A stretch of 64,000 nucleotides of DNA from Bacteroidales bacterium (GCA_017417315.1 JAFPZK010000078.1:99712-163711), one strand, 5' to 3'; shown: positions 35,535-45,136, counted from the first letter of the stretch. Notes: generated from the letters alone by a model not told the origin. A program made the numbers and translations.

Positions 35535-36341
35535 TTACCAAAACCTCCAAAAATGTTTCACAGGTCCGTGTCCGCTACCAATTTTGTAATCAGAACCCTC
35601 ACGTAAAGCGTTTTGAAGATAATTTTCAGCATTTTCAACCGCACATTCCAAAGACAGCCCCTTCGCCAAAAATGCCGCTAACGAACTCGACAAACTACAA
35701 CCCGTACCATGAGTATTTTTGGTCGTTATTTTCGGATTGTCATAACGGCTAATTTGCTTGGTTTCAGCATTATACAAAACGTCAGAGAGTATATTGTCAG
35801 AAAAATGCCCTGCTTTTAACAAAACCGAATTTCCGGCAATCAAAGACAATTTTTCAGCAAAAGTTTCCATCTCTTTTTGGTCTGAAATTTTTTCACCCAA
35901 AAGCATTTCCGCCTCAGGAATATTCGGCGTAATGATTCTTACAATCGGGAAAAGTCCTTTTTTTAAGGTTTCAACGGCATCCGGCAAAAGCAGCGAATGT
36001 CCTGATGTTGAAACCATTACGGGATCAAGAACGATGTTTTTTATGCCGTAATTCCTAAGCGTTGAAGCCACCGTCAAAACCGTTTCTTTTTTTGAAAGCA
36101 TACCGATTTTAACGCTGTCAGCACCGATGTCGTCCAAAACTGCTTTTATCTGTCCCGAAATAATTTCAGTCGGAATATCGTGAACCGCTTTAACGCCGAG
36201 CGTATTCTGCACCGTTACCGCCGTTATAGCCGAGGCTGCGTAACCGCCGCATGCCGAAACCGCTTTAATATCAGCATTAACGCCCGCGCCGCCGCCGCTG
36301 TCCGCACCCGCTATGGTCAAAACTTTAAAATATTCTTTCAT
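35535..36341 (-). CDS. thiD: hydroxymethylpyrimidine (phosphate) kinase
   Basis: The 268-residue ribokinase-fold enzyme phosphorylates HMP and HMP-phosphate for thiamine synthesis. Visible motifs are AGADSGGGAGVNADIKAVSACGGYAASAITAVTVQNT, the LDPVMVSTSGH segment, ITPNIPEAEMLLG and the anion-hole THGTGCSLSS. The start at 36341 was chosen because it follows thiL by 7 bases and gives the family N-terminus. It is last in the lptB-exonuclease-thiL-thiD minus-strand group. Confidence 0.95.
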   Translation of the reverse strand: MKEYFKVLTIAGADSGGGAGVNADIKAVSACGGYAASAITAVTVQNTLGVKAVHDIPTEIISGQIKAVLDDIGADSVKIGMLSKKETVLTVASTLRNYGIKNIVLDPVMVSTSGHSLLLPDAVETLKKGLFPIVRIITPNIPEAEMLLGEKISDQKEMETFAEKLSLIAGNSVLLKAGHFSDNILSDVLYNAETKQISRYDNPKITTKNTHGTGCSLSSSLAAFLAKGLSLECAVENAENYLQNALREGSDYKIGSGHGPVKHFWRFW

Positions 36342-36348
36342 CTTTTTT

Positions 36349-37347
36349 TTAAGCCGTAAAATGGTCAAAACCGTTAGAAAAACCGTTAACCGAAAAACTA
36401 TTTTCCAAAAAGACAATCTCCGTAGATTTTTTTTCGGTTATCGTGCCTATCGCATAAAGCGGTTTTGAAAACTTTTTTTCAAATTTTTCACTGATTTCTG
36501 CGAATTTTTTGCTGTCAACGGTCAGCAAAAGTTCGTAATCCTCGCCGCCCGAAGTCGCAAAAGAATACGCATCTCTAAGACTGTAACATTCTGTCATTAA
36601 CGGACTTAACGGTAATTTATCCAACTCGACAACCGCCGAAACCTCTGAGGCTTTCATAATATGCTTTAAGTCCGAGGAAATTCCGTCCGAGATGTCCATC
36701 ATCGCGTGAACGCTCTGAAAATCAGCCAAAAACTTTCCTTCTGAAATTCTCGGTTCAGGATTATGATGACGAGAAATAAAGTATTCGGCATTTTTGTCGC
36801 GCTTTTTTTTGGGGTCGATTACAAATTCCAAACCCGCCGCCGAATCACCCAAAAAGCCCGTAACGCAAATTACGTCGCCCGGTTTTGCGCCGCTGCGGAG
36901 TTTTTTATTCTTAGCCTTGCCGATAACCGTAACGTTGATTGTCAGCCCGCCGGCAGATTTTGTCGTATCGCCGCCCAAAAGCGGACAGTTGAATTTTTTG
37001 CTCCAAAAAGCGTAACCTTTGAAAAACAAATCCAAAAATTCCGTATCCGTTTCAGGCGGAATCGCAATAGAAAGAAACGACGCCACAGGCGTTGCTCCCG
37101 AAGCGGCTAAATCACTGAGATTGACCGCCAAAGACTTTTTTCCGAGCATTTCGCCGCCAATTTCGTCCTTTATAAAATGGACGTTTTCAGTTAGCAAATC
37201 GGTGCTGACAAGAAAGTCTCCGCCCAAGGCAGGAATAACGGCACAATCGTCGCCGATACCCAAAAAACCGTCAGAAAGGCTTTCCGAAAAATATTTTTCA
37301 GAAAACCTTTCAATAAGTCCGAACTCGCCTAAGTCTTTCAGTTTCAT
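36349..37347 (-). CDS. thiL: thiamine-monophosphate kinase
   Basis: The 332-residue PurM-fold enzyme phosphorylates thiamine monophosphate to the active diphosphate. Motifs are the N-terminal GIGDDCAVI, STDLLTENVHF, the ATP-binding segment SLAVNLSDLAASGATP, LLGGDTTKSAGGL, and MDISDGISSDLKHI. The length is typical. Its start overlaps the exonuclease stop by one base, so translation is coupled. With thiD it covers two steps of thiamine synthesis. Confidence 0.94.
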   Translation of the reverse strand: MKLKDLGEFGLIERFSEKYFSESLSDGFLGIGDDCAVIPALGGDFLVSTDLLTENVHFIKDEIGGEMLGKKSLAVNLSDLAASGATPVASFLSIAIPPETDTEFLDLFFKGYAFWSKKFNCPLLGGDTTKSAGGLTINVTVIGKAKNKKLRSGAKPGDVICVTGFLGDSAAGLEFVIDPKKKRDKNAEYFISRHHNPEPRISEGKFLADFQSVHAMMDISDGISSDLKHIMKASEVSAVVELDKLPLSPLMTECYSLRDAYSFATSGGEDYELLLTVDSKKFAEISEKFEKKFSKPLYAIGTITEKKSTEIVFLENSFSVNGFSNGFDHFTA

Positions 37348-38147
37348 TAACTTAAACCGCCAAATTTGCTTTGAAGTTTGTTTTTAAGAATCCTATCTTT
37401 TATTGCGGTCAACACTTCTTTGGTATTAATCGCAAAATCGCTTTTCATCATCCAATCGTAATAGCCTTTGTCGAGTTTTTCCAAAACCTCTTCAACGCTT
37501 TTACCTTTGTATTTTCCGAAATTGAAAACTTCTTTGCCGCTTTCGTCATAAACTATTCTGCCCGCAAAATCCACATTGTTGGTCTGAGCCGAATATTTTG
37601 ACAAAAATTCCAAATTGTTTTCCAAATCGGGATATTTATCCAATTGCGCTTTCAAAACTTCGTAAGTCGCTGTTGTATCGCCTAATGCAGAATGTGCGTC
37701 TTCCAAATTTTTGTTGCAATAAAAACGATATGCCGCACTTAGGTTGCGCTGTTCTTTTTTGTGATAAATCACCTGAACATCAATACATTTACGGTTTTTC
37801 ATATCGAAATCTATTCCGACTCTTAAAAACTCTTCAACAAGAAGAGGAATGTCGAACTTGTTGGAATTGAAACCGCCGAGGTCGCAATTTTTGAAAAAAG
37901 CACTGAGTTTCGGCGCAAGTTCTTTAAATGTCGGACAATCTTTCAAGTCCTCATCTTTGATTCCCGTGATTTCGGAGGCTTCTTTTGAAATCGGAATCGT
38001 CGGGTTGATTCTCGAAACAAACGTTTCTTCCGTTTGGTCGGGATTGATTTTCAAAACGCATATTTCTATAATACGGTCGTGCGCTACGTTAAGACCGGTA
38101 GTTTCAAGGTCGAAAAACGCAAGCGGTTTTTTAAGATTCAAGTTCAT
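37347..38147 (-). CDS. DnaQ-like 3'-5' exonuclease
   Basis: The 266-residue protein has the DEDDh exonuclease core: FFDLETTGL (Exo I), [13 protein letters not shown] (Exo II) and [15 protein letters not shown] (Exo III with His). A C-terminal domain of about 80 residues with [14 protein letters not shown] is common in Bacteroidota members. It may proofread for DNA polymerase III or act in repair. The ATG at 38147 was chosen because [18 protein letters not shown] is the natural start. It overlaps the lptB end by 17 bases. Confidence 0.88.
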   Translation of the reverse strand: MNLNLKKPLAFFDLETTGLNVAHDRIIEICVLKINPDQTEETFVSRINPTIPISKEASEITGIKDEDLKDCPTFKELAPKLSAFFKNCDLGGFNSNKFDIPLLVEEFLRVGIDFDMKNRKCIDVQVIYHKKEQRNLSAAYRFYCNKNLEDAHSALGDTTATYEVLKAQLDKYPDLENNLEFLSKYSAQTNNVDFAGRIVYDESGKEVFNFGKYKGKSVEEVLEKLDKGYYDWMMKSDFAINTKEVLTAIKDRILKNKLQSKFGGLS

Positions 38148-38934
38148 TGTTAGTATCTTGATTATTAGTTTCTTCTTCCTTTTTTTCTTCTTTGTTTGCA
38201 ATAAAAGCCGGACGTCTGAGCACAAAGTTTTTACCGAGATAAACCCTTCTTACTTCCGGGTCATCAGCCAAAGCCTGAGGCGTTCCCGCTTGAAGAATTT
38301 TTCCGTCATAAAGCAAATACGCCCTATCGGTGATTGAAAGGGTTTCGTCAACGTTATGGTCGGTGATAAGTATTCCGATGTTTTTGTCCTTCAACTTTGC
38401 GACAATGCCCTGAATGTCTTCTACGGCAATCGGGTCAACACCGGCGAAAGGTTCGTCCAAAAGTATGAATTTCGGGTCAACGGCTAATGCTCTTGCAATT
38501 TCGGTACGCCGTCTTTCACCGCCCGAAAGTTGTATTCCGAGACTTTTGCGAATATGACCCAAACCGAACTCTTCGATAAGGCTTTCGAGTTTTTCTTTTT
38601 GATATTCCTTAGAAAAACCTCTGACCTGCATAACGGACAAAATATTATCTTCGACGGACATCTGACGAAAAACCGAAGCCTCCTGAGGCAAATATCCCAC
38701 ACCGAGTTGGGCGCGTTTATACATTGCGTGTTTGGTGATTTCGATCTCGTCAAGAAAAATTTTGCCGCCGTTAGGCTTAATCAAACCCACAATCATATAA
38801 AACGATGTTGTCTTTCCCGCACCGTTAGGACCTAAAAGTCCCACGATTTCGCCCTGAGAAACATTTACGGAAACGTCCTTTACGACAGTACGTTTACCAT
38901 AAATTTTCAATAAATGTTCTGCTCTTAACTGCAT
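38131..38934 (-). CDS. lptB: LPS export ABC transporter ATPase LptB
   Basis: The 267-residue protein has Walker [19 protein letters not shown]-loop LPQEASVF, signature LSGGERRR, Walker [13 protein letters not shown] and the switch His TDHNVDETL, all in LptB form. It powers LPS extraction with LptFG. LptC is encoded at 14083-14667. The C-terminus has an extra acidic/Asn-rich tail ([16 protein letters not shown]). A TAACTTTG box on the minus strand (38960-38967) drives the operon with the exonuclease, thiL and thiD. Confidence 0.95.
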   Translation of the reverse strand: MQLRAEHLLKIYGKRTVVKDVSVNVSQGEIVGLLGPNGAGKTTSFYMIVGLIKPNGGKIFLDEIEITKHAMYKRAQLGVGYLPQEASVFRQMSVEDNILSVMQVRGFSKEYQKEKLESLIEEFGLGHIRKSLGIQLSGGERRRTEIARALAVDPKFILLDEPFAGVDPIAVEDIQGIVAKLKDKNIGILITDHNVDETLSITDRAYLLYDGKILQAGTPQALADDPEVRRVYLGKNFVLRRPAFIANKEEKKEEETNNQDTNNELES

Positions 38935-38959
38935 AAAAGTTTTATTAAATTTCTTTCGG

Positions 38960-38967
38960 CAAAGTTA
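38960..38967 (-). promoter_or_regulatory. -7 box (TAACTTTG) of the lptB operon
   Basis: This exact TAnnTTTG match is on the minus strand, 26 bases before the lptB ATG. Confidence 0.5.
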
Positions 38968-38969
38968 TA

Positions 38970-39011
38970 AAAAAAAAGCAAAATGAAAATACATTTCACT
39001 TTGCTTTTTTT
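38970..39011 (-). terminator. intrinsic terminator of the CBM48 gene
   Basis: A stem AGCAAAATGAAA with TTTCACTTTGCT (one mismatch) is bordered by A and T runs. It lies downstream of the minus-strand gene at 39034 and upstream of the lptB promoter. Confidence 0.75.
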
Positions 39012-39033
39012 AAGTTTTCCGAAAAAAGAAATC

Positions 39034-39390
39034 TTACAACTCAATAACCGAGTTTTGATTTCCCTGTCCGTCATCAACAACTTTGCGGGTAGGATCGTTA
39101 ATCCATTTTTCACCGTCCAAAACATACTTGAATTGATAAGTACCTTTTTTCAATTCAATCGTGGCTTCAAAACCGCCGATTGTTTTGGTCATTTTGATTG
39201 CTTCTTTGTCCCAGTTGTTGAACTCGCCTGCAACGGCAACTTCATTAGCATTTTGAGCCTCTTCATTGGTCAACTGCAACAACACGGCAACTTTCGCAGA
39301 TTTTCCTGCTGATTTTCCTGCTTTCGGTGCTGCTGCTTTTTTGGTTGCAGGTGCTTTTTCGGCGGTTTCCGTTTTCTTTGTTCTTGCCAT
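39034..39390 (-). CDS. CBM48/AMPK-beta-like glycogen-binding domain protein
   Basis: The 118-residue protein has a lysine/alanine-rich N-terminal tail (about 1-33) and one CBM48-like domain: VAVAGEFNNWDKEAIKM, KGTYQFKYVLDGEKWINDP. This fold binds alpha-glucans in AMPK and glycogen branching enzymes. There is no catalytic domain or signal peptide. It may attach an unknown partner to glycogen in the cytoplasm. It stands alone with its own terminator. Confidence 0.85.
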   Translation of the reverse strand: MARTKKTETAEKAPATKKAAAPKAGKSAGKSAKVAVLLQLTNEEAQNANEVAVAGEFNNWDKEAIKMTKTIGGFEATIELKKGTYQFKYVLDGEKWINDPTRKVVDDGQGNQNSVIEL

Positions 39391-39485
39391 TTTCTTTTAT
39401 AGTTTAATTTAAAATTTGTTAAAAAATTAATTACGGTGCAAAGATGTAAAAAGTTAAAACAAAAAAGATAAAAAGTGTATTATTT

Positions 39486-40367
39486 TTATATTAACTTTTT
39501 GTTTCTAATCTTTTCTAATTCGGCTTTATCCTCCTCAGAAAGGTTTTTCGGAATATAATATTTTATCTTGACGAACAAGTCTCCGAAATGACCCTCGGTA
39601 TTATACACCGGCATACCTTTTCCTCTGACTCTTAGTTGTTTACCGTACTCAATACCTGCCGGAATAGTAATTTTGACATCACCCGAAAGTGTCTTGATGA
39701 TAATATCTCCGCCCAAAATAACAGTAAAAATATCAACGAAAATTTCAGTAAAAAGTTCGTCGCCTCTACGGGTAAACATTCCGTCGTTTTCCACTTTTAC
39801 TCTGACGTAAAGGTCGCCTTTTTTTCCGCCGGCAATTCCGGGATAACCTTGTTCGGGTATTTTCAGGAGTTGATCGTTTTTTATTCCGGGGAGAATTTTT
39901 ATTCTCAACTGATTGCCCAAAACAGAAAGTATCCTCGTGCTTCCCGTATAAGCCTCTTGAAGCGAAATTGTAATGTTTCCCGAAAAATCTTCTCCTTTAA
40001 AAAGCGAACTGTTGGAGAAAAAGTTTTTGAAAAATTCGGAATATTCGCCGGTTTTTTTCTTGAAATATTCAAAATCGAAATCACCGAAGTCGTCTTGCTG
40101 AGTCGAGGTTTTAGCGGTTTTTTGCTTATAATAATCGGTGCTATTAGCCTTACCGGTTCTCATCAAATCGAATTTCTGACGTTTTTCATCATTGCTTAAA
40201 ACATCGTAAGCCTCGTTGATTTCCTTGAACTTTTCTTCTGCCTCTTTGTTATCGGGGTTTCTGTCAGGGTGATAAGTCATTGCAAGGCGGCGGTAAGATT
40301 TTTTTATTTCCTCCGCCGTAGCCTCAGGCTTTACTTCCAATATTTTATAATAGTCCTTAAACTGCAT
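39486..40367 (-). CDS. cbpA: DnaJ-type co-chaperone, CbpA-like (no zinc finger)
   Basis: The 293-residue protein has an N-terminal J domain ([33 protein letters not shown] with HPD), a Gly/Phe-poor linker (about 70-130), then two substrate-binding beta domains ([31 protein letters not shown]). The cysteine zinc region of DnaJ is missing, as in CbpA. It should stimulate DnaK ATPase. No DnaK gene is in the window. A TATTTTTG box is at 40396-40403. Confidence 0.88.
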   Translation of the reverse strand: MQFKDYYKILEVKPEATAEEIKKSYRRLAMTYHPDRNPDNKEAEEKFKEINEAYDVLSNDEKRQKFDLMRTGKANSTDYYKQKTAKTSTQQDDFGDFDFEYFKKKTGEYSEFFKNFFSNSSLFKGEDFSGNITISLQEAYTGSTRILSVLGNQLRIKILPGIKNDQLLKIPEQGYPGIAGGKKGDLYVRVKVENDGMFTRRGDELFTEIFVDIFTVILGGDIIIKTLSGDVKITIPAGIEYGKQLRVRGKGMPVYNTEGHFGDLFVKIKYYIPKNLSEEDKAELEKIRNKKLI

Positions 40368-40442
40368 ATTATTTCAAAAGTTTAGATTTCAAGCGCAAAA
40401 ATAAAAAAAGTTTTATTTTTCAGCAATAAAACACACAATTAT

Positions 40443-41747
40443 TTAAAAATACTGAAAACAATTCACGGCATAAAGCGGATAATTAGTCAGCCAATCCTGT
40501 TCACGGAAAGACGACATCGAAAACCTTATACCGTGAAGTCCTGAATTTTTATCCACAAACGCTTTCAAACTTTTTGCCTGCAAATTTTCTTCCGCTTTAA
40601 CCTCAATCGGGAAAATTTTATCGTCCCTCTGAACCAAAAAATCGAGTTCTCCTTGCGAATTATCCGCAGACCAATAATAAATATTATTCTTTTTATTAAT
40701 TCTAAGTTGTTGAAAAACAAATTGTTCTGTTAGTGCTCCTTTATAATCGGTAAAAATTGCATTACCGTTAATCAGTGTCTGCGGCGGCACTCCGCTCAAT
40801 GCTCCAAGCAGACCGATGTCAACCAAAAAAAGTTTAAAAGCCGAAAAATCCTCGTATGCAGAAAGCGGCAACAAACCTTTTTTTGTACGGCTGACTTTAT
40901 AAACTAATCCGGCATCTTTGAGCCATTCGATTGCGAGTTCAAAATTTTTTGCCCTTGCTCCCTCTTTCAAAAAACCGTAAATAAATTTTTTGTTTTCTTT
41001 TGAAAGTTGTCCGCTGATACTCCGCCAAACCATTCTCAGTCTCGGCACTTCTTCCAAAGGTGCGTGTTTTGAAAAATCCTTGTCGTATGAAAACAAAATA
41101 TTTTCCTGTAACTCTCTGGCTAAAAGCAGATTATTGGTTTCCACAAAACATTTTACCACCTCCGGCATTCCGCCCGTAAAGAAATATTGGAGCAAAAAAT
41201 CTTTCAGTTGAACTTCAAAAGAAGACAGCATTTCCCAATTTTGCTGCCTTATAACTTCCACAAACTGCCCCTTACCGAGTGCGTCCAAAAATTCCCAAAA
41301 CGAAAGCGGATAAACGTTAACAAAATCAACCTTTCCGACAGGGAAACTATCGTTTTGATGAGTTGCAATTCCTAAAAGCGAACCGGCTGCAATAACCGGC
41401 TGATTAGGCAGCAATTCATAAAAGTATTTTAAAGCGGTAACCCCGCGTTTAACTTCCTGAATTTCATCGAATAATACCAAAGTATTTTCGTCAGGATAGA
41501 CTCCCGTCGCAAGACTTATCTCCAAAAGAATCCGCTTCATATCGAAATCTTTTTCAAACAAACGGCTAAGTTGAGCATTAGTTTCAAAATTTATATAAAC
41601 ACTTTTTTGGAAAGCCTCTTTTGCAAAAGTCTGCATCAGCCAAGTTTTTCCAACCTGCCGTGCTCCTTGAAGATATTCTTTGCCGCAAATATACGACGTA
41701 AAATTGACATTTCCAAAAAGTGCGACTAAAAAGTGTATATATAGCAC
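40443..41747 (-). CDS. AAA/DUF4143 ATPase (copy C), 5'-truncated
   Basis: The body is typical: Walker A QGARQVGKTW, Walker B LVLFDEIQ, GGMPEVVKCF, and a C-terminal GELDFLVQRDDKIFPIEVKAEE nuclease-like motif. The 5' end is wrong. The frame opens only at a GTG inside a repeat unit. Its first 25 or so residues are translated repeat and promoter sequence. The -7 box (41686-41693) and its GCGGC run straight into the codons before Walker A. The normal start codon and about 20-30 codons seem deleted. It may be a pseudogene. Confidence 0.7.
   Translation of the reverse strand: MLYIHFLVALFGNVNFTSYICGKEYLQGARQVGKTWLMQTFAKEAFQKSVYINFETNAQLSRLFEKDFDMKRILLEISLATGVYPDENTLVLFDEIQEVKRGVTALKYFYELLPNQPVIAAGSLLGIATHQNDSFPVGKVDFVNVYPLSFWEFLDALGKGQFVEVIRQQNWEMLSSFEVQLKDFLLQYFFTGGMPEVVKCFVETNNLLLARELQENILFSYDKDFSKHAPLEEVPRLRMVWRSISGQLSKENKKFIYGFLKEGARAKNFELAIEWLKDAGLVYKVSRTKKGLLPLSAYEDFSAFKLFLVDIGLLGALSGVPPQTLINGNAIFTDYKGALTEQFVFQQLRINKKNNIYYWSADNSQGELDFLVQRDDKIFPIEVKAEENLQAKSLKAFVDKNSGLHGIRFSMSSFREQDWLTNYPLYAVNCFQYF
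41686..41693 (-). promoter_or_regulatory. -7 box (TATATTTG) of ATPase C, inside the current reading frame
   Basis: This exact match is followed by GCGGC as in copies A and D. Transcription would start inside the frame, downstream of the only upstream start codon. Confidence 0.6.
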
Positions 41748-41810
41748 AAAAAGTCCGACTAAAAAGTGTATATATAATACAAAAAGTCCGACTAAAAAGT
41801 GTAAACAAAG
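41714..41810. repeat. three 33-base repeats upstream of ATPase C
   Basis: Units begin at 41714, 41747 and 41780 with CAAAAAGTCCGACTAAAAAG (first unit GTGCG) followed by TGTATATATA in the first two. The spacing is exactly 33. The array covers and extends upstream of the expected -33 element. Confidence 0.9.
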
Positions 41811-41882
41811 ATTTCTGAAAAAAAATTTGCCTGAAACGTAAAAAAATATTTACTTTGTCAAATTATTTTTTAAAGCAAAAAA

Positions 41883-42578
41883 TTGGCACTGATACAAGTA
41901 GAAAAACTTTCAAAAACCTACAAAAAAGGCGACAACAAAATTTATGCCCTCAGAAATATAAATTTTGACATTCAGGAGGGCGAATACGTGTCGATTGTGG
42001 GCAAAAGCGGTTCGGGAAAGTCAACACTTCTGAACCTTCTCGGCGGTATGGACACGTCTGCCGAAGGGGGCGTATATTATAACGGCAAAAACCTCCTGAC
42101 TATGAACGAGAAAGACCTCTCATATCACAGAAAATTTACCGTCGGAATGATATTTCAGTCCTTCAACCTCATACCCTCGCGCACGGCTATCGACAACGTA
42201 AAACTGCCGCTGATTTTCAGCAATTATCCCGTAATGTTAAGAGAGACAAGGGCTTGTGAATTGCTTTATAATATGGGGCTTTATAACCGTGCATTACATT
42301 ATCCGAGCGAACTTTCGGGCGGCGAAGCACAAAGAGTTGCAATCGCAAGGGCTTTGGCAAACAAACCGAAAGTAATTCTCGCTGACGAACCGACGGGAAA
42401 TCTCGACACGGCAACATCAGCAGAAATCATAGGACTTTTAAAAATGTTCAACGAAAAACACAATATAACAATCATAATGGTAACTCACGATAAAGAAACA
42501 GCATATAAAGTATCTCATAAAACGATTCTGCTTTCTGACGGCGAAATCATAAAAATAACTTCAAATCAAAATAAATGA
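41883..42578 (+). CDS. ABC transporter ATPase, MacB/LolD type
   Basis: The 231-residue protein has Walker A GKSGSGKSTLLNLLGG, Q-loop FQSFNLIP, signature LSGGEAQRVAIARA, Walker B VILADEPTGNLD and switch His VTHDKE. The ADEPTGNLD form is typical of MacB/LolD/FtsE. It starts with TTG at 41883. No ATG occurs before the Walker A, so a non-ATG start is forced. A near-consensus promoter (TTTG 41826-41829, TTACTTTG 41850-41857, spacing 20) lies upstream. It overlaps the permease start by 4 bases. Confidence 0.93.
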   Translation: MALIQVEKLSKTYKKGDNKIYALRNINFDIQEGEYVSIVGKSGSGKSTLLNLLGGMDTSAEGGVYYNGKNLLTMNEKDLSYHRKFTVGMIFQSFNLIPSRTAIDNVKLPLIFSNYPVMLRETRACELLYNMGLYNRALHYPSELSGGEAQRVAIARALANKPKVILADEPTGNLDTATSAEIIGLLKMFNEKHNITIIMVTHDKETAYKVSHKTILLSDGEIIKITSNQNK

Positions 42579-43915
42579 AAATCTCGGACATCATATTACT
42601 TGCCTCTGACAACTTAAAACGTAACATTTTCAGAACCGCGCTGACGGCTTTCGGCGTTGCGGTCGGAATAGGTTCGCTGAGTTCGATGATTTCGTTAGGC
42701 AAAGGTGTTTCGACAAACATTTCCAAACAAATGGAAAGTAACGACATCTTTACGGGGCTTACAATGAGCAGCCGAAGTATGGATTTTGACGGTTATTCTA
42801 ACAAAACAATACTTTCTGACGATAAAAAGCAAACCGTGCCACTTTCAGACAGCACCATTAAAGAAATTCTTTCATGGGAGGAGGTTGCAACCGCCTTTCC
42901 TGAACAAATAAAACCCGCAACAATAAACTTAGAAGGAAAATCCGTAGTAACAAACATCAAAGCAATTCCGCTTGAAATGAACGGTTTTTATCCCTTCACA
43001 AAAATAAATCCGGGTAGTTTTTACACCTCAGAAAGCGAACCGTGCGTTATAATGTCAAAAATAGTACTTGACAAAATGGGAATTACCACGCCATACGACT
43101 CGTTGATAGGCAAAAACATCGAAATTATAACGCGAGTTTTCGACTTGGACAAAATAGATTTGATCACCTCCAAGAAAAAACAATTACCCGTAAAAAACGA
43201 TACTACCATTCTGAAAATCAAAGGTATAGTACAGACGACTTCGTTTTCGGCGGGAATTTTCAACGACGGAATTTTTCTGCCGCCCATGACATGCAGTTTT
43301 ATTCCGAGCATTGATTTAAGAAACGTCTACGACATCATCAACGGAGAACAAGGCAAATACGGAAAATACAATACCGTTCATATCAGAGTAAAAGAGTACG
43401 CCATGCTAAAACCCGTAAAACTCAGGCTTGAAGAAAAAGGCTTTTCGGTTTTCAGCATAGGCGACAAATTGGAAGATTTTGAGAAAATCTTTTTCATGTT
43501 GGACACCGTCATGGCGGTTATCGGCTCTATTGCGCTGATAATTTCGATTTTCGGAATCGTCAACACCCTAATAATGGCTATTTATGAAAGGCGTAAAGAA
43601 ATCGGAATCATGAAATCCTTAGGCGCAACGGCCGGTCAGATAAAAATGATTTTCTATTTTGAAGCGGCAATTATAGGCTTCGGAGGCGGAGTTTTCGGCG
43701 TTTTGTGCGGAAAACTCATATCACAGGCCTCCGGAAAAATTGCAAATTCCCAATTAGGAAACTTTTTTGACAGCAATATCGAATATTTTTCGTTTTCATG
43801 GGAAATCGTATTTTTCTCAATTCTGTTTTCGGTTTTGGTAAGCGTTATCGCCTCAATTTATCCGGCAAATAAAGCCTCAAAAATAGACCCGTTGAACGCT
43901 TTAAGAAGAGAATAA
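42575..43915 (+). CDS. ABC transporter permease, MacB/FtsX family
   Basis: The 446-residue protein has an N-terminal transmembrane helix, a periplasmic MacB-type domain of about 270 residues, then three transmembrane helices. The FtsX signature ALIISIFGIVNTLIMAIYERRKEIGIMKSLGATAGQIKMIF lies near residue 330, and the end is YPANKASKIDPLNALRRE. Together with the ATPase it forms a mechanotransmission complex that moves peptides, lipoproteins or other compounds out of the inner membrane. No membrane-fusion protein gene is adjacent, so the substrate is unclear. Confidence 0.9.
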   Translation: MKISDIILLASDNLKRNIFRTALTAFGVAVGIGSLSSMISLGKGVSTNISKQMESNDIFTGLTMSSRSMDFDGYSNKTILSDDKKQTVPLSDSTIKEILSWEEVATAFPEQIKPATINLEGKSVVTNIKAIPLEMNGFYPFTKINPGSFYTSESEPCVIMSKIVLDKMGITTPYDSLIGKNIEIITRVFDLDKIDLITSKKKQLPVKNDTTILKIKGIVQTTSFSAGIFNDGIFLPPMTCSFIPSIDLRNVYDIINGEQGKYGKYNTVHIRVKEYAMLKPVKLRLEEKGFSVFSIGDKLEDFEKIFFMLDTVMAVIGSIALIISIFGIVNTLIMAIYERRKEIGIMKSLGATAGQIKMIFYFEAAIIGFGGGVFGVLCGKLISQASGKIANSQLGNFFDSNIEYFSFSWEIVFFSILFSVLVSVIASIYPANKASKIDPLNALRRE

Positions 43916-43917
43916 AG

Positions 43918-44511
43918 ATGAATTTTTTAGCACATATATATCTTTCGGGCAAGAATCCTTTGGTAAAAATCGGCAATTTTGCCGGCGATTGGATAAAGGG
44001 AAACATCTCCTCGGCTGAAAAAAAATATCCGTCCGATATGGTTTTAGGAATAAAAATGCACCGATTCATTGATAGTTTCACCGACTCCTCTGATATTGTA
44101 CAGACCTCGGTTTCAAGACTGAAAAAACATTTCGGACTTTACGCTTCGATTGTCAACGATGTTGTTTACGATTATTTTTTGGCGACAAACTGGGAAAAAT
44201 ACAGCGATGAAAATTTAGATGATTTCTGCAATAGTTTTTATTCTTACTGTCTGAAATACTATGACATACTGCCGCCGCAAGTCAAAGAAGTTATACCTCA
44301 TCTGATACTCAGCAAGAGGCTTCAAAGTTATAAAACTCTTGAAGGAATTAAGGCGGCTCTTAAAACAATGTCAGAAAAAACCTCACTGCCGGATTTGTCT
44401 GACAAAGCAGTTGAAACCATAAAAGAAAATCAATCCGCTTATCAAAACGAATTTTCCGCTTTTTGGGAAACAATCCGAAAAGAAACCGCCGAAAATTTCC
44501 TCTTAAAATAA
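43918..44511 (+). CDS. acpH: acyl-carrier-protein phosphodiesterase-like protein
   Basis: The 197-residue protein begins MNFLAHIYLSGKNPLVKIGNFAGDWIKG and has MHRFIDSFTDSS and VNDVVYDYFLATNW. These His/Asp positions match the HD-like AcpH family that removes 4'-phosphopantetheine from ACP. The MNFLAHxYLS start is a clear family mark. It follows the permease by 2 bases, so is in the same operon, but a functional tie is not obvious. It converges on the barrel protein gene with a 9-base overlap. Confidence 0.85.
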   Translation: MNFLAHIYLSGKNPLVKIGNFAGDWIKGNISSAEKKYPSDMVLGIKMHRFIDSFTDSSDIVQTSVSRLKKHFGLYASIVNDVVYDYFLATNWEKYSDENLDDFCNSFYSYCLKYYDILPPQVKEVIPHLILSKRLQSYKTLEGIKAALKTMSEKTSLPDLSDKAVETIKENQSAYQNEFSAFWETIRKETAENFLLK

Positions 44512-45081
44512 AATATTCATTCTGACAATCGGGTTGGAGCCGTAAACATTGTTGCTCAAAGCCGAAGTGTTGTTGATGTTGAAAAGCAGCATTATGTTAA
44601 CGGAAACCACGTCCGAAATCATCTTTCTATAACCCGCCCCGACAAGTACCGGCATATCCCAAGTCCTCTGAACATCGTTTCCGTAACTACGGTTATAATA
44701 ATCCTTAAAATTAAGATACTGAGCCTCGGCGTGAATCGTCAGACATTCAATAGGATAACATTCCGCATAAACGCCGCCGCCGAAAATGCTGTTGTCATAA
44801 TCGTAATAAGAATTTTTGTAATACTCGTATGTAAAAATCACTCCCGCATTAACGTACCTGTTGAAACGGTAGCCGATACACGGATTGACCTCGACAGCGG
44901 TAACGTTAGTGCCTAAACTAAAACCGATGTTTCCGCCGAAAACAATATGCTGCCAAAACCAGTCGGAACGGCTCGCGCTGCGGCTGTTATTACGGTTGTC
45001 TTCAAAATTTTCGTATTGAGCATTTGCGGCGTTAACGCTTATTAAAAGCAAAAGTAACGCTAAAATTTTTCTTAATTTCAT
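44503..45081 (-). CDS. small outer-membrane beta-barrel protein
   Basis: The 192-residue protein has a signal peptide (ALLLLLISVNAANA). The mature part alternates aromatic beta strands (IVFGGNIGFSLGT, AGVIFTYEYYKNSYYDYDNS, VYAECYPIECLTIHAEAQYLNF) and ends in Phe. This fits eight-strand OmpA/OmpX-like barrels. The function is unknown. It is divergent from gldF, with a TAATTTTG box (45110-45117) on the minus strand. Confidence 0.7.
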   Translation of the reverse strand: MKLRKILALLLLLISVNAANAQYENFEDNRNNSRSASRSDWFWQHIVFGGNIGFSLGTNVTAVEVNPCIGYRFNRYVNAGVIFTYEYYKNSYYDYDNSIFGGGVYAECYPIECLTIHAEAQYLNFKDYYNRSYGNDVQRTWDMPVLVGAGYRKMISDVVSVNIMLLFNINNTSALSNNVYGSNPIVRMNILF

Positions 45082-45103
45082 GGCTTTTAAAGAGTTTAAA
45101 ATT

Positions 45104-45136
45104 TTTGCGCAAAATTAAATATATTTTTTATCTTTG
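45104..45136 (+). promoter_or_regulatory. promoter TTTG-N21-TATCTTTG of gldF
   Basis: The -33 is at 45104-45107 and the -7 at 45129-45136. It overlaps the divergent promoter of the 45081 barrel gene. Confidence 0.65.

Noticed and set aside
41714..41810. The 33-base repeats upstream of ATPase C as a CRISPR remnant
   Set aside because: The units are contiguous tandem repeats without spacers.
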